This document shows positions 28,312 through 38,923 of a DNA stretch of 64,000 bases, piece after piece. Each line of letters begins with the position of its first letter. The first letter of the stretch is position 1. The translations under genes and the position numbers were made by a program. The DNA lies in NCBI GenBank assembly GCA_018825965.1, contig JAHKAA010000028.1, positions 39,051 through 103,050 of the forward strand, given 5' to 3'. Under the pieces are notes generated by a model, which saw only the letters and a list, made by a program, of their open reading frames with translations, was not told the DNA's origin and did no database searches. The stretch is from Gammaproteobacteria bacterium (GTDB taxonomy: Bacteria > Pseudomonadota > Gammaproteobacteria > Enterobacterales > Alteromonadaceae).

Positions 28312-28931
28312 GTAGTAAAGCTCTGAATGCACAGACGTATCAAAGACCAGCGGTAGCATTGATTTGTGGTGTTGACGAAGTAGGGCGTGGCCCTTTAGTT
28401 GGCGCTGTGGTCACAGCAGCTGTGATCCTTGATCCAAACAATCCTATTGTTGGCTTAAAGGATTCTAAAAAACTGTCAGAGAAAAAACGCCTGTTGCTTG
28501 CTGAAGAAATTAAAGCCAAAGCCTTAAGCTGGAGCTTAGGCCGGGCTGAAGTGCATGAAATTGATAGTTTAAATATTTTACACGCCACCATGCTGGCGAT
28601 GACCCGTGCTGTGCAGGGGCTACATATTCAACCAGAATGGGCCTTAATAGACGGCAATCGTGTACCTAAAGATATTGGCGTTCAGGCCAGTGCAGTGGTC
28701 AAAGGGGATGCCCTGGTGCCGGAAATCAGCGCTGCTTCTATTCTTGCCAAAGTGGCGCGGGATCAGGAAATGCAGCAACTGGCAGAGTTATATCCGCACT
28801 ACGGTTTTGCCGGTCATAAAGGTTATCCAACCGCAGAGCACTTAGCTGCTATTAAAACCCATGGTGTAATTAACGAGCACAGACGCAGCTTTAAACCTGT
28901 CAGGGATGTTTTGGAGCAGATGCATGGCTGA
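28308..28931 (+). CDS. rnhB: Ribonuclease HII
   Basis: RNase HII cuts RNA in RNA-DNA hybrids and removes misincorporated ribonucleotides. The 207-residue protein has the catalytic DEVGRG motif in [16 protein letters not shown] (Asp-Glu), [12 protein letters not shown], the third acidic residue in ALIDGNRVP, and [11 protein letters not shown]. It overlaps lpxB by 4 nt and dnaE by 8 nt. The fourth acidic ligand region lies after [12 protein letters not shown]. Confidence 0.96.
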   Translation: MSSKALNAQTYQRPAVALICGVDEVGRGPLVGAVVTAAVILDPNNPIVGLKDSKKLSEKKRLLLAEEIKAKALSWSLGRAEVHEIDSLNILHATMLAMTRAVQGLHIQPEWALIDGNRVPKDIGVQASAVVKGDALVPEISAASILAKVARDQEMQQLAELYPHYGFAGHKGYPTAEHLAAIKTHGVINEHRRSFKPVRDVLEQMHG

Positions 28932-31900
28932 TCCGGGTTTTATTCATTTACGAGTGCACAGCGATTTTTCGATGATCGATGGCATCAAAAAAATAAAGCC
29001 TATAGTCAAAGCGGCAAAAGAGCTGAATATGCCTGCGCTTGCTTTAACAGATCAGATGAATATGTGTGGTCTGGTGCGTTTTTACAGTACGGCACACGAT
29101 GCTGGTATTAAGCCGATAGTAGGGGCTGATTTGTGGGTGCAGCATCCGCTTTTTCCGGGCGATGCTTGTCGTTTATTGATTTTGGCAGCCGACAATACGG
29201 GCTACCAGAATCTGACCATGTTGCTTTCTAAGGCTTATTTACGTGGCCATGTGCAGCACAGACCTCAGATTGACCACGACTGGCTGGTGGAATATAAAGA
29301 AGGCCTGATTGTATTGTCGGGTGCCAAAGACGGCCCTTTAGGCAAAGCCTTAATCAAAGGCAATGCGCCCAGTGCTTTGGCTTTAGTGCAGTTTTATCGT
29401 GAACATTTCCCCAGCCGGTTTTTTATTGAACTGACCCGCACCGGCCGTCCTGACGAAGAAACTTATATTCAGGCTGCAGTTGAACTGGCAGAACGTGAAC
29501 AGTTGCCAGTAGTTGCCACCAACGAAGTGGTGATGTTAAGTCCGGACGATTTTCCGGCCCATGAAATCCGGGTTGCTATTCATGATGGTTACACCTTAGA
29601 AGATAAAAGACGACCAAAAAATTACAGCGAACAACAGTATCTGCGATCTGCAGAAGAAATGATCGAATTGTTTTCCGATATTCCGGAAGCGCTGCAAAAC
29701 TCAGTTGAAATCGCCAAACGTTGTAATGTCACCATAAGGTTAGGTGAATACTTCCTGCCGGCTTTCCCGACTGGTGGTTTGTCCGACGCTGACTTTTTAG
29801 TCTTAAAATCTCAGGAAGGTCTGGAAAAACGCCTGCTGCAGCTATTTCCGGACCCTGAAGTACGTAAAGTAAAACGGCTTGAATACGACGAACGTTTGGA
29901 CATAGAGCTTGGCGTAATCAACCAGATGGGTTTCCCCGGATACTTCCTGGTGGTGATGGAATTTATCCAGTGGAGTAAAGACAACGATATTCCGGTCGGC
30001 CCTGGCCGGGGTTCGGGTGCAGGTTCTCTAGTGGCTTATGCCCTGAGTATTACCGACCTTGACCCCTTAGAATTTGATTTACTGTTCGAGCGGTTCTTAA
30101 ACCCTGAGCGGGTTTCGATGCCCGACTTTGACGTCGACTTCTGTATGGACAGGCGCGACGAGGTGATAGAACACGTTTCTGACATGTATGGCCGCGAAGC
30201 TGTATCACAAATTATCACCTTCGGTACTATGGCTGCTAAGGCTGTGGTCCGTGACGTAGGACGGGTGCTGGGTCACCCTTATGGTTTTGTTGACCGTATT
30301 TCCAAATTGATCCCACCTACGCCTGGTATGACGCTGGAACAGGCTTTTAAAGAAGAGCCACGTTTACCCGAATTGTATGCCGCTGATCAGGAAGTCAAAG
30401 ATCTGATCGACATGGCACGTCAGCTCGAAGGTGTCACCCGAAACGCCGGTAAACACGCCGGAGGTGTGGTGATAGCACCCACTAAGATCACCGACTTTGC
30501 GCCTGTGTATTGTGACGCTGAAGGCAATAACCCCGTTACTCAGTTTGATAAAAACGACGTGGAATACGCAGGTCTGGTCAAGTTCGACTTCCTGGGGTTA
30601 CGTACACTGACCATATTGCAGTGGGCAGTGAATATGACCAATGAGCGTCTGGCCCGCGAAGGCAAGCCGCTGGTCGATGTAAACACTATTCCGCTGACTG
30701 ACCGTAAGAGTTTTGACCTGCTGATGAAGGCCGATACCACAGCTGTATTCCAGCTTGAATCCCGTGGTATGAAAGACTTAATCCGTCGTCTGCAACCCGA
30801 CTGCTTCGAAGATATGATAGCCCTGGTGGCGCTGTTCCGGCCAGGTCCTTTGCAGTCAGGCATGGTAGATAACTTTATCGACCGTAAACGTGGCCGTGAA
30901 GAAATCTCTTATCCGGATTCTACCTGGCAACATGACTCGTTAATCCCAATTCTGGAACCTACCTACGGCATTATTCTGTACCAGGAACAGGTGATGCAAA
31001 TCGCCCAGGTCTTGTCTGGTTATTCACTGGGCGGCGCCGACTTATTACGCCGTGCTATGGGTAAAAAGAAACCAGAAGAGATGGCCAAACAGCGTGATAC
31101 TTTCCGTGATGGCGCTGTCGAAAACGGGGTTGACGCCGAATTGTCGATGAAAATCTTCGACTTGGTAGAGAAGTTCGCTGGCTACGGTTTTAACAAATCT
31201 CACTCCGCCGCTTATGCGCTGGTGTCCTATCAAACTTTGTGGATGAAGGCGCATTATCCGGCTGAGTTTATGGCGGCAGTTATGTCTGCCGATATGGATA
31301 ACACCGATAAAATCGTTATTCTGGTGGATGAATGTGAGCATATGAAGCTCAAACTCATTCCGCCTGATGTTAATTCTGGTTTGTATAAATTCACCGTCAA
31401 CCGTCAGGGCCATATTGTTTATGGCATAGGCGCGATAAAAGGTGTGGGTGAAGGTCCGGTTGAGGCTATCTTAGCGGCGCGTGCTAAACACGGAACTTTC
31501 ACAGATTTGTTCGACTTCTGTAATAAAGTTGATTTAAAACAGCTGAACCGCCGCGTCATTGAAAAGCTGATTTTATCCGGTGCTATGGACCAGTTAGGTC
31601 CACACCGTGCTGCTATGATGGCCACTTTAGAAGAGGCGATGAAAGGCGCAGAACAGCAGGCCAAAGCCGAAGCTATGGGTCAGTCTGATTTGTTTGGTTT
31701 AATGGCGCCAGAGCCAGAACATGCAGCCAGTGCCTTTAAACAAGTGCCGCTTTGGCCGGATGAAGTCTGGCTGGAGGGGGAGCGCGAAACCTTAGGTTTA
31801 TACCTGACAGGCCACCCCATCAACCGCTACCTGGTGGAGTTACCGCATTACAGTTCGGGCCGTTTAGTGGATATGCAACCGGGCCGTCGTGATCAGGTGG

Positions 31901-32394
31901 TGCATGCTGCAGGTTTAGTCTTAGCAGTGCGTACTATGATCAATAAAAAGGGCAGGCGTTGGGCTATTGTCACTTTAGATGACAAATCTGCGCGCTTAGA
32001 TGTTCGTTTTTTCCCCGAACAGTTCGAAAACTTCGAGCATTTGCTGCAAAAAGACAAAATATTGGTGGTGTCGGGACAGGTCAGCTTTGATGATTTCAGT
32101 GGTGGCCTTACAATGTCCGGCCGCGAGGTAGTGGACATTATAGCTGCGCGGGAAAAATGCCTAAAATCCTTGACCTTAACTGTACATCAGCAGCAAATGG
32201 GGCTGGATTATCTGCAAAAACTGCAGCAAGCTATGCACGAATTTAAATTAGGCACAGTGCCGGTGAAGCTGGTATACCAGCGTGACGAAGGTCAAATCAC
32301 ACTGGCTTTGGGCACCGAATGGTGGGTGACCCCTACGGACGCTTTGTTGCATCAACTGCGACAATTAGCAACAATACAACTGGATTTTCATTAA
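28924..32394 (+). CDS. dnaE: DNA polymerase III subunit alpha
   Basis: DnaE is the replicative polymerase subunit. The 1156-residue protein (E. coli 1160) begins with a PHP domain ([15 protein letters not shown]), carries catalytic aspartates in [13 protein letters not shown] within the palm, [16 protein letters not shown] nearby, a helix-hairpin-helix region, a QSDLF clamp-binding motif near residue 920, and an OB fold toward the C-terminus. The ATG at 28924 is chosen over the frame start at 28906 on homology. Confidence 0.97.
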   Translation: MADPGFIHLRVHSDFSMIDGIKKIKPIVKAAKELNMPALALTDQMNMCGLVRFYSTAHDAGIKPIVGADLWVQHPLFPGDACRLLILAADNTGYQNLTMLLSKAYLRGHVQHRPQIDHDWLVEYKEGLIVLSGAKDGPLGKALIKGNAPSALALVQFYREHFPSRFFIELTRTGRPDEETYIQAAVELAEREQLPVVATNEVVMLSPDDFPAHEIRVAIHDGYTLEDKRRPKNYSEQQYLRSAEEMIELFSDIPEALQNSVEIAKRCNVTIRLGEYFLPAFPTGGLSDADFLVLKSQEGLEKRLLQLFPDPEVRKVKRLEYDERLDIELGVINQMGFPGYFLVVMEFIQWSKDNDIPVGPGRGSGAGSLVAYALSITDLDPLEFDLLFERFLNPERVSMPDFDVDFCMDRRDEVIEHVSDMYGREAVSQIITFGTMAAKAVVRDVGRVLGHPYGFVDRISKLIPPTPGMTLEQAFKEEPRLPELYAADQEVKDLIDMARQLEGVTRNAGKHAGGVVIAPTKITDFAPVYCDAEGNNPVTQFDKNDVEYAGLVKFDFLGLRTLTILQWAVNMTNERLAREGKPLVDVNTIPLTDRKSFDLLMKADTTAVFQLESRGMKDLIRRLQPDCFEDMIALVALFRPGPLQSGMVDNFIDRKRGREEISYPDSTWQHDSLIPILEPTYGIILYQEQVMQIAQVLSGYSLGGADLLRRAMGKKKPEEMAKQRDTFRDGAVENGVDAELSMKIFDLVEKFAGYGFNKSHSAAYALVSYQTLWMKAHYPAEFMAAVMSADMDNTDKIVILVDECEHMKLKLIPPDVNSGLYKFTVNRQGHIVYGIGAIKGVGEGPVEAILAARAKHGTFTDLFDFCNKVDLKQLNRRVIEKLILSGAMDQLGPHRAAMMATLEEAMKGAEQQAKAEAMGQSDLFGLMAPEPEHAASAFKQVPLWPDEVWLEGERETLGLYLTGHPINRYLVELPHYSSGRLVDMQPGRRDQVVHAAGLVLAVRTMINKKGRRWAIVTLDDKSARLDVRFFPEQFENFEHLLQKDKILVVSGQVSFDDFSGGLTMSGREVVDIIAAREKCLKSLTLTVHQQQMGLDYLQKLQQAMHEFKLGTVPVKLVYQRDEGQITLALGTEWWVTPTDALLHQLRQLATIQLDFH

Positions 32395-32411
32395 TTAGGT
32401 AGTGACAGTCG

Positions 32412-33368
32412 ATGATGCTGAATTATTTAGAGTTTGAGCAACCGATTGCGGAACTTGAAGCCAAAATAGAAGAACTTCGCAAAGTAAGCCGCAATGGCGA
32501 GTTTGATCTCGGCCTTGAAGAAGAAGTAAACAAGCTGAAGGAAAAAAGCTTAACTCTGACAAAAAAGATCTTTGCAGAATTAGGTGCCTGGCAGGTTGCT
32601 CAGTTAGCCCGCCATCCGCTGCGTCCTTACACGCTGGATTACATCAATCATATTTTCACTGACTTTGATGAGTTTGCCGGTGACCGTACTTTTGCCAACG
32701 ATCCGGCTATTGTCTGTGGTACAGCCCGTTTAGGTGACAAAACCGTGATGGTGATTGGTCATCAAAAAGGCCGTGACACCTCAGAAAAAATTAAACGTAA
32801 CTTTGGTATGCCAAAACCTGAAGGCTACCGCAAAGCCTTACGTATGATGGAAATGGCTGAACGTTTTAATTTGCCCATTATCACTTTTATCGACACTCCT
32901 GGTGCTTATCCTGGTGTTGGCGCTGAAGAACGTGGTCAAAGTGAAGCTATTGCCCGTAACCTGAAAGTAATGGCTGGTCTGAAAGTGCCGGTGCTTTGTA
33001 CCGTAATAGGCGAGGGTGGTTCTGGTGGAGCTTTAGCCATAGGTGTGGGCGATCAGGTCAACATGCTGCAATACAGCACCTATTCGGTGATTTCACCTGA
33101 AGGTTGTGCTTCTATATTGTGGAAAAGTGCTGATAAAGCCCCTATAGCTGCTGATGCCATGGGGATAACAGCGCCACGTTTAAAAGAGCTGAACCTGATT
33201 GACGATATAGTCAGCGAGCCTTTGGGTGGCGCACACCGTAATCACGAACAAATGGCACAAAGCTTAAAACAGGCTTTATTACGTGATTTAACCAAGCTTG
33301 AAAAACTCAGCATTGAAGACTTGCTGGACAGACGCTATAAGCGTTTAATGTCTTTTGGTTACTGCTGA
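32412..33368 (+). CDS. accA: Acetyl-CoA carboxylase carboxyltransferase subunit alpha
   Basis: AccA with AccD transfers the carboxyl from biotin to acetyl-CoA to give malonyl-CoA. The 318-residue protein matches E. coli (319): [18 protein letters not shown]-terminus, [55 protein letters not shown] and [15 protein letters not shown]. Two ATG codons (32412, 32415) adjoin; either may start. The gene follows dnaE by 17 bp. Confidence 0.98.
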   Translation: MMLNYLEFEQPIAELEAKIEELRKVSRNGEFDLGLEEEVNKLKEKSLTLTKKIFAELGAWQVAQLARHPLRPYTLDYINHIFTDFDEFAGDRTFANDPAIVCGTARLGDKTVMVIGHQKGRDTSEKIKRNFGMPKPEGYRKALRMMEMAERFNLPIITFIDTPGAYPGVGAEERGQSEAIARNLKVMAGLKVPVLCTVIGEGGSGGALAIGVGDQVNMLQYSTYSVISPEGCASILWKSADKAPIAADAMGITAPRLKELNLIDDIVSEPLGGAHRNHEQMAQSLKQALLRDLTKLEKLSIEDLLDRRYKRLMSFGYC

Positions 33369-33419
33369 TATACCCGTCGTATTTGAAGGTGCAGCTGGTC
33401 AGCAAGCATAGAAAGTAAC

Positions 33420-33466
33420 GGGCGGGGATAAACCCCGCCCCTACAAGCCGCCTTAGGGCGGTTTTT
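33420..33466 (+). terminator. GC-rich hairpin and intrinsic terminator after accA
   Basis: A perfect 8-bp GGGCGGGG/CCCCGCCC hairpin (33420-33440) is followed by CCGCC-TTAG-GGCGG and TTTTT (33448-33466), which looks like the terminator. The sequence just upstream, from about 33370 (TATACCCGTCGTATTTGAAGG), resembles a dispersed repeat seen in related bacteria, but only one copy is in the window. Confidence 0.7.
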
Positions 33467-33478
33467 ATCTTTGGGACA

Positions 33479-34774
33479 TTGTCTTTGAATAGTTTGCTGG
33501 CACCACTGCGCTTCAATATCCAACAGCTAGGTTTAAACCAGCTGGTGCTTGGGTTATCCGGTGGGTTGGACTCTATGGTGTTGCTGGAGTTATGCCATCA
33601 GCTTGCCCTTGACACAGGCATTGGGCTCAAAGCTGTGTATATCCATCATGGCTTAAGTGCCAATGCCGATCAGTGGGCAGAATTTTGTCAGCAGCAATGC
33701 CTTAAACGCCAGATTGCTTTTGAAGTACAAAAAGTACAACTGAACCCTGCAGCCAATATTGAAGCTCAGGCCCGGGCTGCCCGTTATTCGGCTTTGGCTG
33801 CTTTTGTTGCCACTCCCCAAACTGCTTTATTAACAGCACATCATGCAGACGATCAGCTGGAAACTTTACTGCTGGCATTAAAACGTGGTTCTGGTCCGGC
33901 GGGTTTATCCGGTATTGCAGCTTTGCAGTCTTTTGCTACTGGCTGGTTGTTACGACCTTTACTGGATTTTAGCCGCGAGCAGTTGGAAGCTTTTGCCAGG
34001 CAGCAACAGCTGGACTGGATTGAAGATGAAAGCAATAGCGATAGCCGCTTTGACCGTAACTTTCTGCGTCTTCAGGTGATGCCATTATTACAACAGCGCT
34101 GGCCAGCCTTCCGGCAAAATGCACTTAGGTCTGTCACTCATATCCAGCAGCAACAGCAGTTTGTCGAAAAACAGTTGCAGCAGTTATTACCTGCTGTAAT
34201 GCATGGAGCTGAATTAGATTTAAAACGCTTAACTGCACAAGACTTCACTACGCAAAAGCTGCTGGTACGCAGCTGGTTGGCTTTAAGCGCGCTTAATCCA
34301 TCAACCGACTGGCTGGAGCGATTCTTTTCGGAGTTGATTGGCGCTAAAGCCGATGCTCAGCCTTTATTGGAACTCGATGGCAAACAGATCCGTCGTTTTG
34401 CCAACAAAGCTTATATCACTCAGCAGGTTGAAGCTCCGGATGCCGGAGTTTTTCTTGAATTAAAACCAGAGCTACCGCTGAATACTGCTGTAGGGCAGTT
34501 TCTCCTTAACCTGGGAAACAAAGGCACACCTGTGCTGATCACTGACGATCCTGTGTACCTGGTGTTTGGACTTTTTAGTTTGCCTTTTAAACCTGCTGGT
34601 CAGAAGCAAAGCAAAGCGTTAAAACAATGGTTGAAGTTATGGTCTATTCCGCCCTGGCAACGTTTGTTGTTGCCTGTGCTGGTGCAAAATAATCAGGTGG
34701 TGGCTGTGCCTGGCTTAGCCTCTAATGCAGCGCAAGATCAAGCCAATGCCTATATTGACTGGCGAAAAAGTTAA
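33479..34774 (+). CDS. tilS: tRNA(Ile)-lysidine synthase
   Basis: TilS modifies the wobble C34 of the CAU-anticodon tRNA-Ile to lysidine so that it reads AUA. The 431-residue protein has the PP-loop LGLSGGLDSMVLL (residues about 23-35), IHHGLSANADQW, the TAHHADDQLETLLLALKRGSGPAGL ATP-site block, and a C-terminal TilS domain. No ATG suits; TTG at 33479 or 33485 is the likely start. It has its own transcription unit after the accA terminator. Confidence 0.94.
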   Translation: MSLNSLLAPLRFNIQQLGLNQLVLGLSGGLDSMVLLELCHQLALDTGIGLKAVYIHHGLSANADQWAEFCQQQCLKRQIAFEVQKVQLNPAANIEAQARAARYSALAAFVATPQTALLTAHHADDQLETLLLALKRGSGPAGLSGIAALQSFATGWLLRPLLDFSREQLEAFARQQQLDWIEDESNSDSRFDRNFLRLQVMPLLQQRWPAFRQNALRSVTHIQQQQQFVEKQLQQLLPAVMHGAELDLKRLTAQDFTTQKLLVRSWLALSALNPSTDWLERFFSELIGAKADAQPLLELDGKQIRRFANKAYITQQVEAPDAGVFLELKPELPLNTAVGQFLLNLGNKGTPVLITDDPVYLVFGLFSLPFKPAGQKQSKALKQWLKLWSIPPWQRLLLPVLVQNNQVVAVPGLASNAAQDQANAYIDWRKS

Positions 34775-34789
34775 ACTGAACTTGCAGGC

Positions 34790-34827
34790 AAAAAAAAGGG
34801 CTTTTGGATCTTCTGTCCTTTAGCCCT
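34790..34827 (-). terminator. Terminator for the diguanylate cyclase gene
   Basis: An AGGGCT/AGCCCT stem (34797-34802, 34822-34827) is followed on the minus strand by eight T residues (an A-run at 34790-34797). It points toward the minus-strand GGDEF gene and lies in the gap with convergent tilS. Confidence 0.65.
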
Positions 34828-34861
34828 AATGTACGACGACTAAAACCTGTGCCTCTTTACG

Positions 34862-35788
34862 TCAGGCCTGATTAAGCAGCGCCACTTTCACCGCGTTTTT
34901 ACCCGCCTGTTTAGCTTGTGATAAAGCTTCATCAGCACGGCTGAATAACAAAGCAGATTTTTGGTTAGGCGCCAGATGAGCCAGGCCAGCACTAGCGGTT
35001 ACGGCAAACTGGCTACAGATATGATGCTGGTTAATAGCTTTCACCAGACGATGAGCGACCAGCTCTGCTGCCAGCGCATCTTCTGCCGTCAGCAGAACAG
35101 CAAATTCATCTCCGCCGAAACGGAATAAACAATCGCTTGCTCTTAAAGTCTGGCGCATCGCATCAGCCACAGCAATCAGCACATCATCACCGGCAGGATG
35201 GCCAAAGTTATCATTGGTGTGTTTAAAATTATCCAGATCCAGCAGAATCAAAGCGCAGGCTTCCTGACGTCTGTTGGCAAGCTGCACGGCCCGTTCAAAC
35301 TGATCGTCAAAATTCCGTCTGTTGCCAAGGTTTGTCAGGCTGTCTTTTAACGCTAATTGCTGTAAACGAACCACCACCAACGTATTACGCAGCGGATACA
35401 ACCATTGCCGTTCCAATTGCCAGAGCTGATGCTGGATCATCGGAGTAAAAGCCTGTTCTGACTGGTAACTTAACTCAGCCAGACATTGATCGTTCAGCAT
35501 CAACACACTGCGATGCTCAAAACTGCCTTCTTCTGAACCCGGCGCCAGGTATTTACCTACAGCAGTTTGCAACTGAATGGAACGCAGGGGCAAAACTTTG
35601 CCTGCGGCCATTGAATAAATTTGTAGTTGGTCAGCCAGATCCAGACTGGTTTGTAGCTGTTCGGGCAGAGTTGCCGGATCTGCAGACAAACCAGACCAGT
35701 GTGGCTGACTGGTGATGCCAGCGTAACTGGTTCCACTTAATGCCATATCTTGTAAGCCAAATAATTCCACTGCCGATACTCCAGACAA
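34862..35788 (-). CDS. GGDEF-domain diguanylate cyclase
   Basis: The 308-residue protein should make cyclic di-GMP from GTP. The C-terminal half is a GGDEF domain starting near LKDSLTNLGNRRNFDDQFE (residue 148), with DLDNFKHTNDNFGHPAGD and an intact GGDEF at 225-229. RASD at 216-219 lies exactly five residues upstream and fits the inhibitory I-site (RxxD). The N-terminal 140 residues have no family I recognise and no membrane segment, so it could be a cytosolic sensor. The ligand is unknown. Confidence 0.88.
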   Translation of the reverse strand: MSGVSAVELFGLQDMALSGTSYAGITSQPHWSGLSADPATLPEQLQTSLDLADQLQIYSMAAGKVLPLRSIQLQTAVGKYLAPGSEEGSFEHRSVLMLNDQCLAELSYQSEQAFTPMIQHQLWQLERQWLYPLRNTLVVVRLQQLALKDSLTNLGNRRNFDDQFERAVQLANRRQEACALILLDLDNFKHTNDNFGHPAGDDVLIAVADAMRQTLRASDCLFRFGGDEFAVLLTAEDALAAELVAHRLVKAINQHHICSQFAVTASAGLAHLAPNQKSALLFSRADEALSQAKQAGKNAVKVALLNQA

Positions 35789-35915
35789 GATCTAAGATGA
35801 CTGGAATTTGCAGGTATTGTGCCAGTTTAATAAGTGGATGATCTTATTGATTTTTTCAATTATTCAGTTTGAACTGACGCTTTTTTGACGGCAATAGCTG
35901 GCTAAAAATTGCCCT

Positions 35916-37064
35916 TCACTCAGGACGCAGAAAATCCAGCAGTTCTGGCATCTGTTGCATCGCATCCTGATAGCCAATGTCTATCAGACGTTTGGTGTAG
36001 GATTTTTCAAATAACAGGTAACTGGTTAAGCTGGATTCCGAATGTTGAGTAATGCCAATTAACCGCAACAAACTTCGAACCGCCATAGGCAGTTTTAAAA
36101 AGTGCTGGCTGGCAATTTCGTTAAAATTAACGCTGGGGTTGATTAAAAAGCTGTCGACCTTTTTCAGGTCTGTAGCAATATGGTTAGCTTTTAAGGTATC
36201 AATGGTTCTGTTGATCCTGGTCATTCGTTCTAAGTCGGCATTTAAAGTGTCCGAAAAAATGGTGTCCAGCAAATGGCCAGCCACAGTGGCTAAACCCGGA
36301 TGATGCGGCATCGAATGACTTAAATCATGAGAGCGGGGTTGTTCCAGCCCGATGATCAAAATTTTGTCAGCGCCCAAATGAATAGGAGCGCTGAGCGGTG
36401 ACAACTGATTGACTGAACCATCGCCGTAATAATGCTGGTGAATACGAACCGAAGGGAATACCAGAGGTATAGAGGCTGAAGCCAATAGATGGTGGATACC
36501 CAATAAAGTTTTTTGACCACAACGTTTTGCTCTGCGCCATTCTTTGGCGTCATTGCCCTGAAAAAAGGTGATAGAGTCCCCAGTGTTATAACTGGACGCT
36601 GTGACAGATACACTGGATAAATAGCCGCCCTGAATATTGCGGTCTATACGCTGCAAATCAAGGATGTTGTGCAGCAGTAAACGCAGGGGCTTATTGTCCA
36701 GTAAGCTGACAGGTCTTTTATTGGCATAGTCGGCCTGAAAGGCACTTAAAAAACCACGTAATAAATGCCAGCCTAAACGCAGATAATCTGAATAATACAC
36801 ATGATGGGTATGGAAGTTGCGCCATACCCACTCGATTTTTCTGACGCCTAAGTGAAAACATGAGGCATAGCAGGCAATACCTGTGGCATTGATGGCTCCT
36901 GCTGAAGTGCCACAAATAATTTCAAATGGAATTTTACTGTTGCGCGGGTAATGCAAAGCCAAAGCTTTGAGTACGCCAACCTGATAAGCGGCTCTGGCAC
37001 CGCCCCCGGTGAGCAGCAAGGCAACTTTTTTAGTGGTGTTCTCATCTTTTTTACTATCAGTCAC
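35916..37064 (-). CDS. Patatin-like phospholipase
   Basis: The 382-residue protein has the patatin layout: oxyanion loop LTGGGARAAYQVGVLKAL (G20-G22, R24), nucleophile elbow GTSAG with S54, and the catalytic Asp of DGS at residue 215 (YYGDGSVNQ). It probably hydrolyses acyl esters of phospholipids; there is no signal peptide or beta-barrel, so it looks cytosolic rather than secreted. The basic C-terminal part has no domain that I recognise. The gene is transcribed alone, divergent from the DUF3014 gene. Confidence 0.87.
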   Translation of the reverse strand: MTDSKKDENTTKKVALLLTGGGARAAYQVGVLKALALHYPRNSKIPFEIICGTSAGAINATGIACYASCFHLGVRKIEWVWRNFHTHHVYYSDYLRLGWHLLRGFLSAFQADYANKRPVSLLDNKPLRLLLHNILDLQRIDRNIQGGYLSSVSVTASSYNTGDSITFFQGNDAKEWRRAKRCGQKTLLGIHHLLASASIPLVFPSVRIHQHYYGDGSVNQLSPLSAPIHLGADKILIIGLEQPRSHDLSHSMPHHPGLATVAGHLLDTIFSDTLNADLERMTRINRTIDTLKANHIATDLKKVDSFLINPSVNFNEIASQHFLKLPMAVRSLLRLIGITQHSESSLTSYLLFEKSYTKRLIDIGYQDAMQQMPELLDFLRPE

Positions 37065-37194
37065 TGAAACTTCTTAACTCTTTACAGACTCTCTGTTTAT
37101 ATATTGCTGAAAAGCAAAATAAATGCAACGCTATAGCCAGTTTTTCAATGGCTTAAATATCAGTGATCCGACCAAGAGAAAGGAAAAAACAGAA

Positions 37195-38067
37195 ATGACC
37201 GAAAAGGCTCCTGGCGCAGGCCAGCAACAATATTACATAGGTTTAGCTGTAGTGGCTGTGACCCTGATTGCTATTGTCTGGTTTTTTTTCCGATCCGATG
37301 AGGCAGTAGTGCCGGAAGCTGAACCAACTCCGGTACCTGTATTACAACAACCAGCTCCTGCTGATGTATTAACAGCGGATCAGGAACCTGTCGACAGTTT
37401 AACAGTGCAGGCCCAGGATGAAACTCCTTTGCAGGAAACTTCACTGGATGATGCAGTGGCTGTTGAGCCTACCGTTAAATTACCCAGCCTGGATGAGTCA
37501 GATACAGAAGTGAAAACCGGTTTACTGGGATTACGTTGGAAAGCTGGTTTAGCCTCACTTTTTGTGACTGAAGATATGATCCGCCGTTTTGTGGTGAATG
37601 TAGACAATATAGCCCAGGGCACCTTGCCAAAAGGTCAGCCGCTGTTTCAGCCCATCACAGTCAAATTTGCTACTTTAGCTGCACAAGATGGTGCTGTGCA
37701 GCTTGACTCTGCCAACTTTGAACGTTACGAGCCTTATCTGCAACTGCTGGAAAGTGTCTCTGTGACTGAAGTGAAACGTTTATTTGAATACTATTACCCC
37801 TTGATGCAGCAAGCTTATACAGAGTTAGGTTACACCGATGCTCAGTTCCGTGTGCGTTTGCAGGATGCAATTAAAGTCATGTTGGCGACACCAGAAATAG
37901 CGCCTCCAATAGTCTTAGCCCGTCCCAATGTGTATTACACTTATGCTGATCCGGAACTTGAAGCTTTACCTTTGATACAACGCCAAATGATCCGCTTAGG
38001 TCCTGACAATCAAAAACGCCTGAAACGGGTCTTAGAAGCTCATCAATTGGTATTGGCTCAGCCTTAA
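37195..38067 (+). CDS. DUF3014 domain membrane protein
   Basis: The 290-residue protein has one membrane segment (about 14-32, YYIGLAVVAVTLIAIVWFFF), an acidic Pro/Ala-rich linker to about residue 110, then a domain with LRWKAGLASLFVTEDMIRRFVVNVDNIAQG, ascribed to DUF3014. The ATG at 37195 is preceded by AAAGGA at proper spacing; the longer frame from 37123 lacks that. It should be anchored in the inner membrane with its domain in the periplasm. Its stop overlaps the next gene by one base (TAATG). Confidence 0.72.
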   Translation: MTEKAPGAGQQQYYIGLAVVAVTLIAIVWFFFRSDEAVVPEAEPTPVPVLQQPAPADVLTADQEPVDSLTVQAQDETPLQETSLDDAVAVEPTVKLPSLDESDTEVKTGLLGLRWKAGLASLFVTEDMIRRFVVNVDNIAQGTLPKGQPLFQPITVKFATLAAQDGAVQLDSANFERYEPYLQLLESVSVTEVKRLFEYYYPLMQQAYTELGYTDAQFRVRLQDAIKVMLATPEIAPPIVLARPNVYYTYADPELEALPLIQRQMIRLGPDNQKRLKRVLEAHQLVLAQP

Positions 38068-38657
38068 TGTCAACTTTACCTGCTATTCCGCCTTCCTTGC
38101 CAAGGCGTCACAGCAACCTGGGCCAGAAACTTGGCCTTTGGTTGCTGAAACTACTGGGAGGCTGGAGTATTCAGGGGGAGCTGCCCGCACATAAAAAGAT
38201 GGTGATAGCTGTCGCCCCTCATACCTCCAATCAGGATTTTTTTGTTGGTATAGCTGCGGCTCTGGCGCTTGATCTTAAAATCCGGTTTTTGGGCAAACAC
38301 AGTATTTTTGTCTGGCCCTTCAAAGGGCTTTTGTTGTCATTAGGCGGCATAGCTGTAGACCGCAGCCACCCTCATGGAGTAGTGGGGCAGGTGGTCGCAG
38401 AGTTTGAGCAAAGTGATTCATTGTTATTAGGTTTATCACCTGAAGGCAGCCGTAAAAAGGTAGAACACTGGCGCTCAGGTTTTTGGTTTATCGCCAGGCA
38501 AGCCAGGGTGCCAGTGTGTTTAGTTGGGCTGGATTACCGGCACAAACAACTGGTGTTTGGCCCCAGCTTTACTACGGGTGAAAATTTCGCCGACGATCTA
38601 CAACAAATGCGGATGTTTTTTCAACAAATGACTGCAAAATATCCGGAAAACGCTTAA
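38067..38657 (+). CDS. Lysophospholipid acyltransferase-like protein (PlsC family)
   Basis: The 196-residue protein carries the acyltransferase catalytic H-x4-D motif, H52-D57 in APHTSNQDFF, a glycerol-phosphate-binding region (LGKHSIFVWPFKG), and SPEGSRKK at 124-131, where the usual PEGTR is PEGSR. No strong membrane segment is seen. It is compact compared with PlsC (about 245 aa), so the acyl acceptor may differ. It overlaps the DUF3014 gene by one base, and a functional pairing is possible. Confidence 0.8.
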   Translation: MSTLPAIPPSLPRRHSNLGQKLGLWLLKLLGGWSIQGELPAHKKMVIAVAPHTSNQDFFVGIAAALALDLKIRFLGKHSIFVWPFKGLLLSLGGIAVDRSHPHGVVGQVVAEFEQSDSLLLGLSPEGSRKKVEHWRSGFWFIARQARVPVCLVGLDYRHKQLVFGPSFTTGENFADDLQQMRMFFQQMTAKYPENA

Positions 38658-38661
38658 GTTC

Positions 38662-38690
38662 TTGCACAGAGAAAAGCTTTTCAGCATAAT
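38662..38690 (+). promoter_or_regulatory. Sigma-70 promoter of the SRP RNA gene
   Basis: TTGCAC (38662-38667) and CATAAT (38685-38690) are spaced by 17 bp and followed by GCGCGC. The layout is typical of growth-rate-regulated stable RNA promoters. The transcript start would be near 38697, leaving about 24 nt to be trimmed before the mature 4.5S RNA. Confidence 0.75.
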
Positions 38691-38720
38691 GCGCGCACCA
38701 GTTTAACTGGTACCTTCAAT

Positions 38721-38834
38721 GGTGGCCTTACCGGTCCTCCCGCAATACTAATTCGTTCACCTGGTCAGATCCGGAAGGAAGCAGCCAAAGCGGATAACGT
38801 ATGTGCCGGGATGTCGGCTGGTGAGGTCGCCACC
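38721..38834 (+). ncRNA. ffs: Signal recognition particle 4.5S RNA
   Basis: The sequence matches bacterial small SRP RNA, which binds Ffh to target nascent inner-membrane proteins. Complementary ends (GGTGGCC at 38721 and GGTCGCCACC ending at 38834) close the rod. The conserved apical core is GGTCAGATCCGGAAGGAAGCAGCC, with the GGAA tetraloop, and GTGCCGGGATGT lies on the return strand, as in E. coli 4.5S RNA. A promoter with GC-rich discriminator lies 31 bp upstream. Confidence 0.96.
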
Positions 38835-38923
38835 CAAATTCTTTGCTGCCAATTGCCAGCAGTTCTGACTTTCGTTACATTACTTCACAAACCTCACCTT
38901 TTATTTTATGAAATGGGTCCTTA

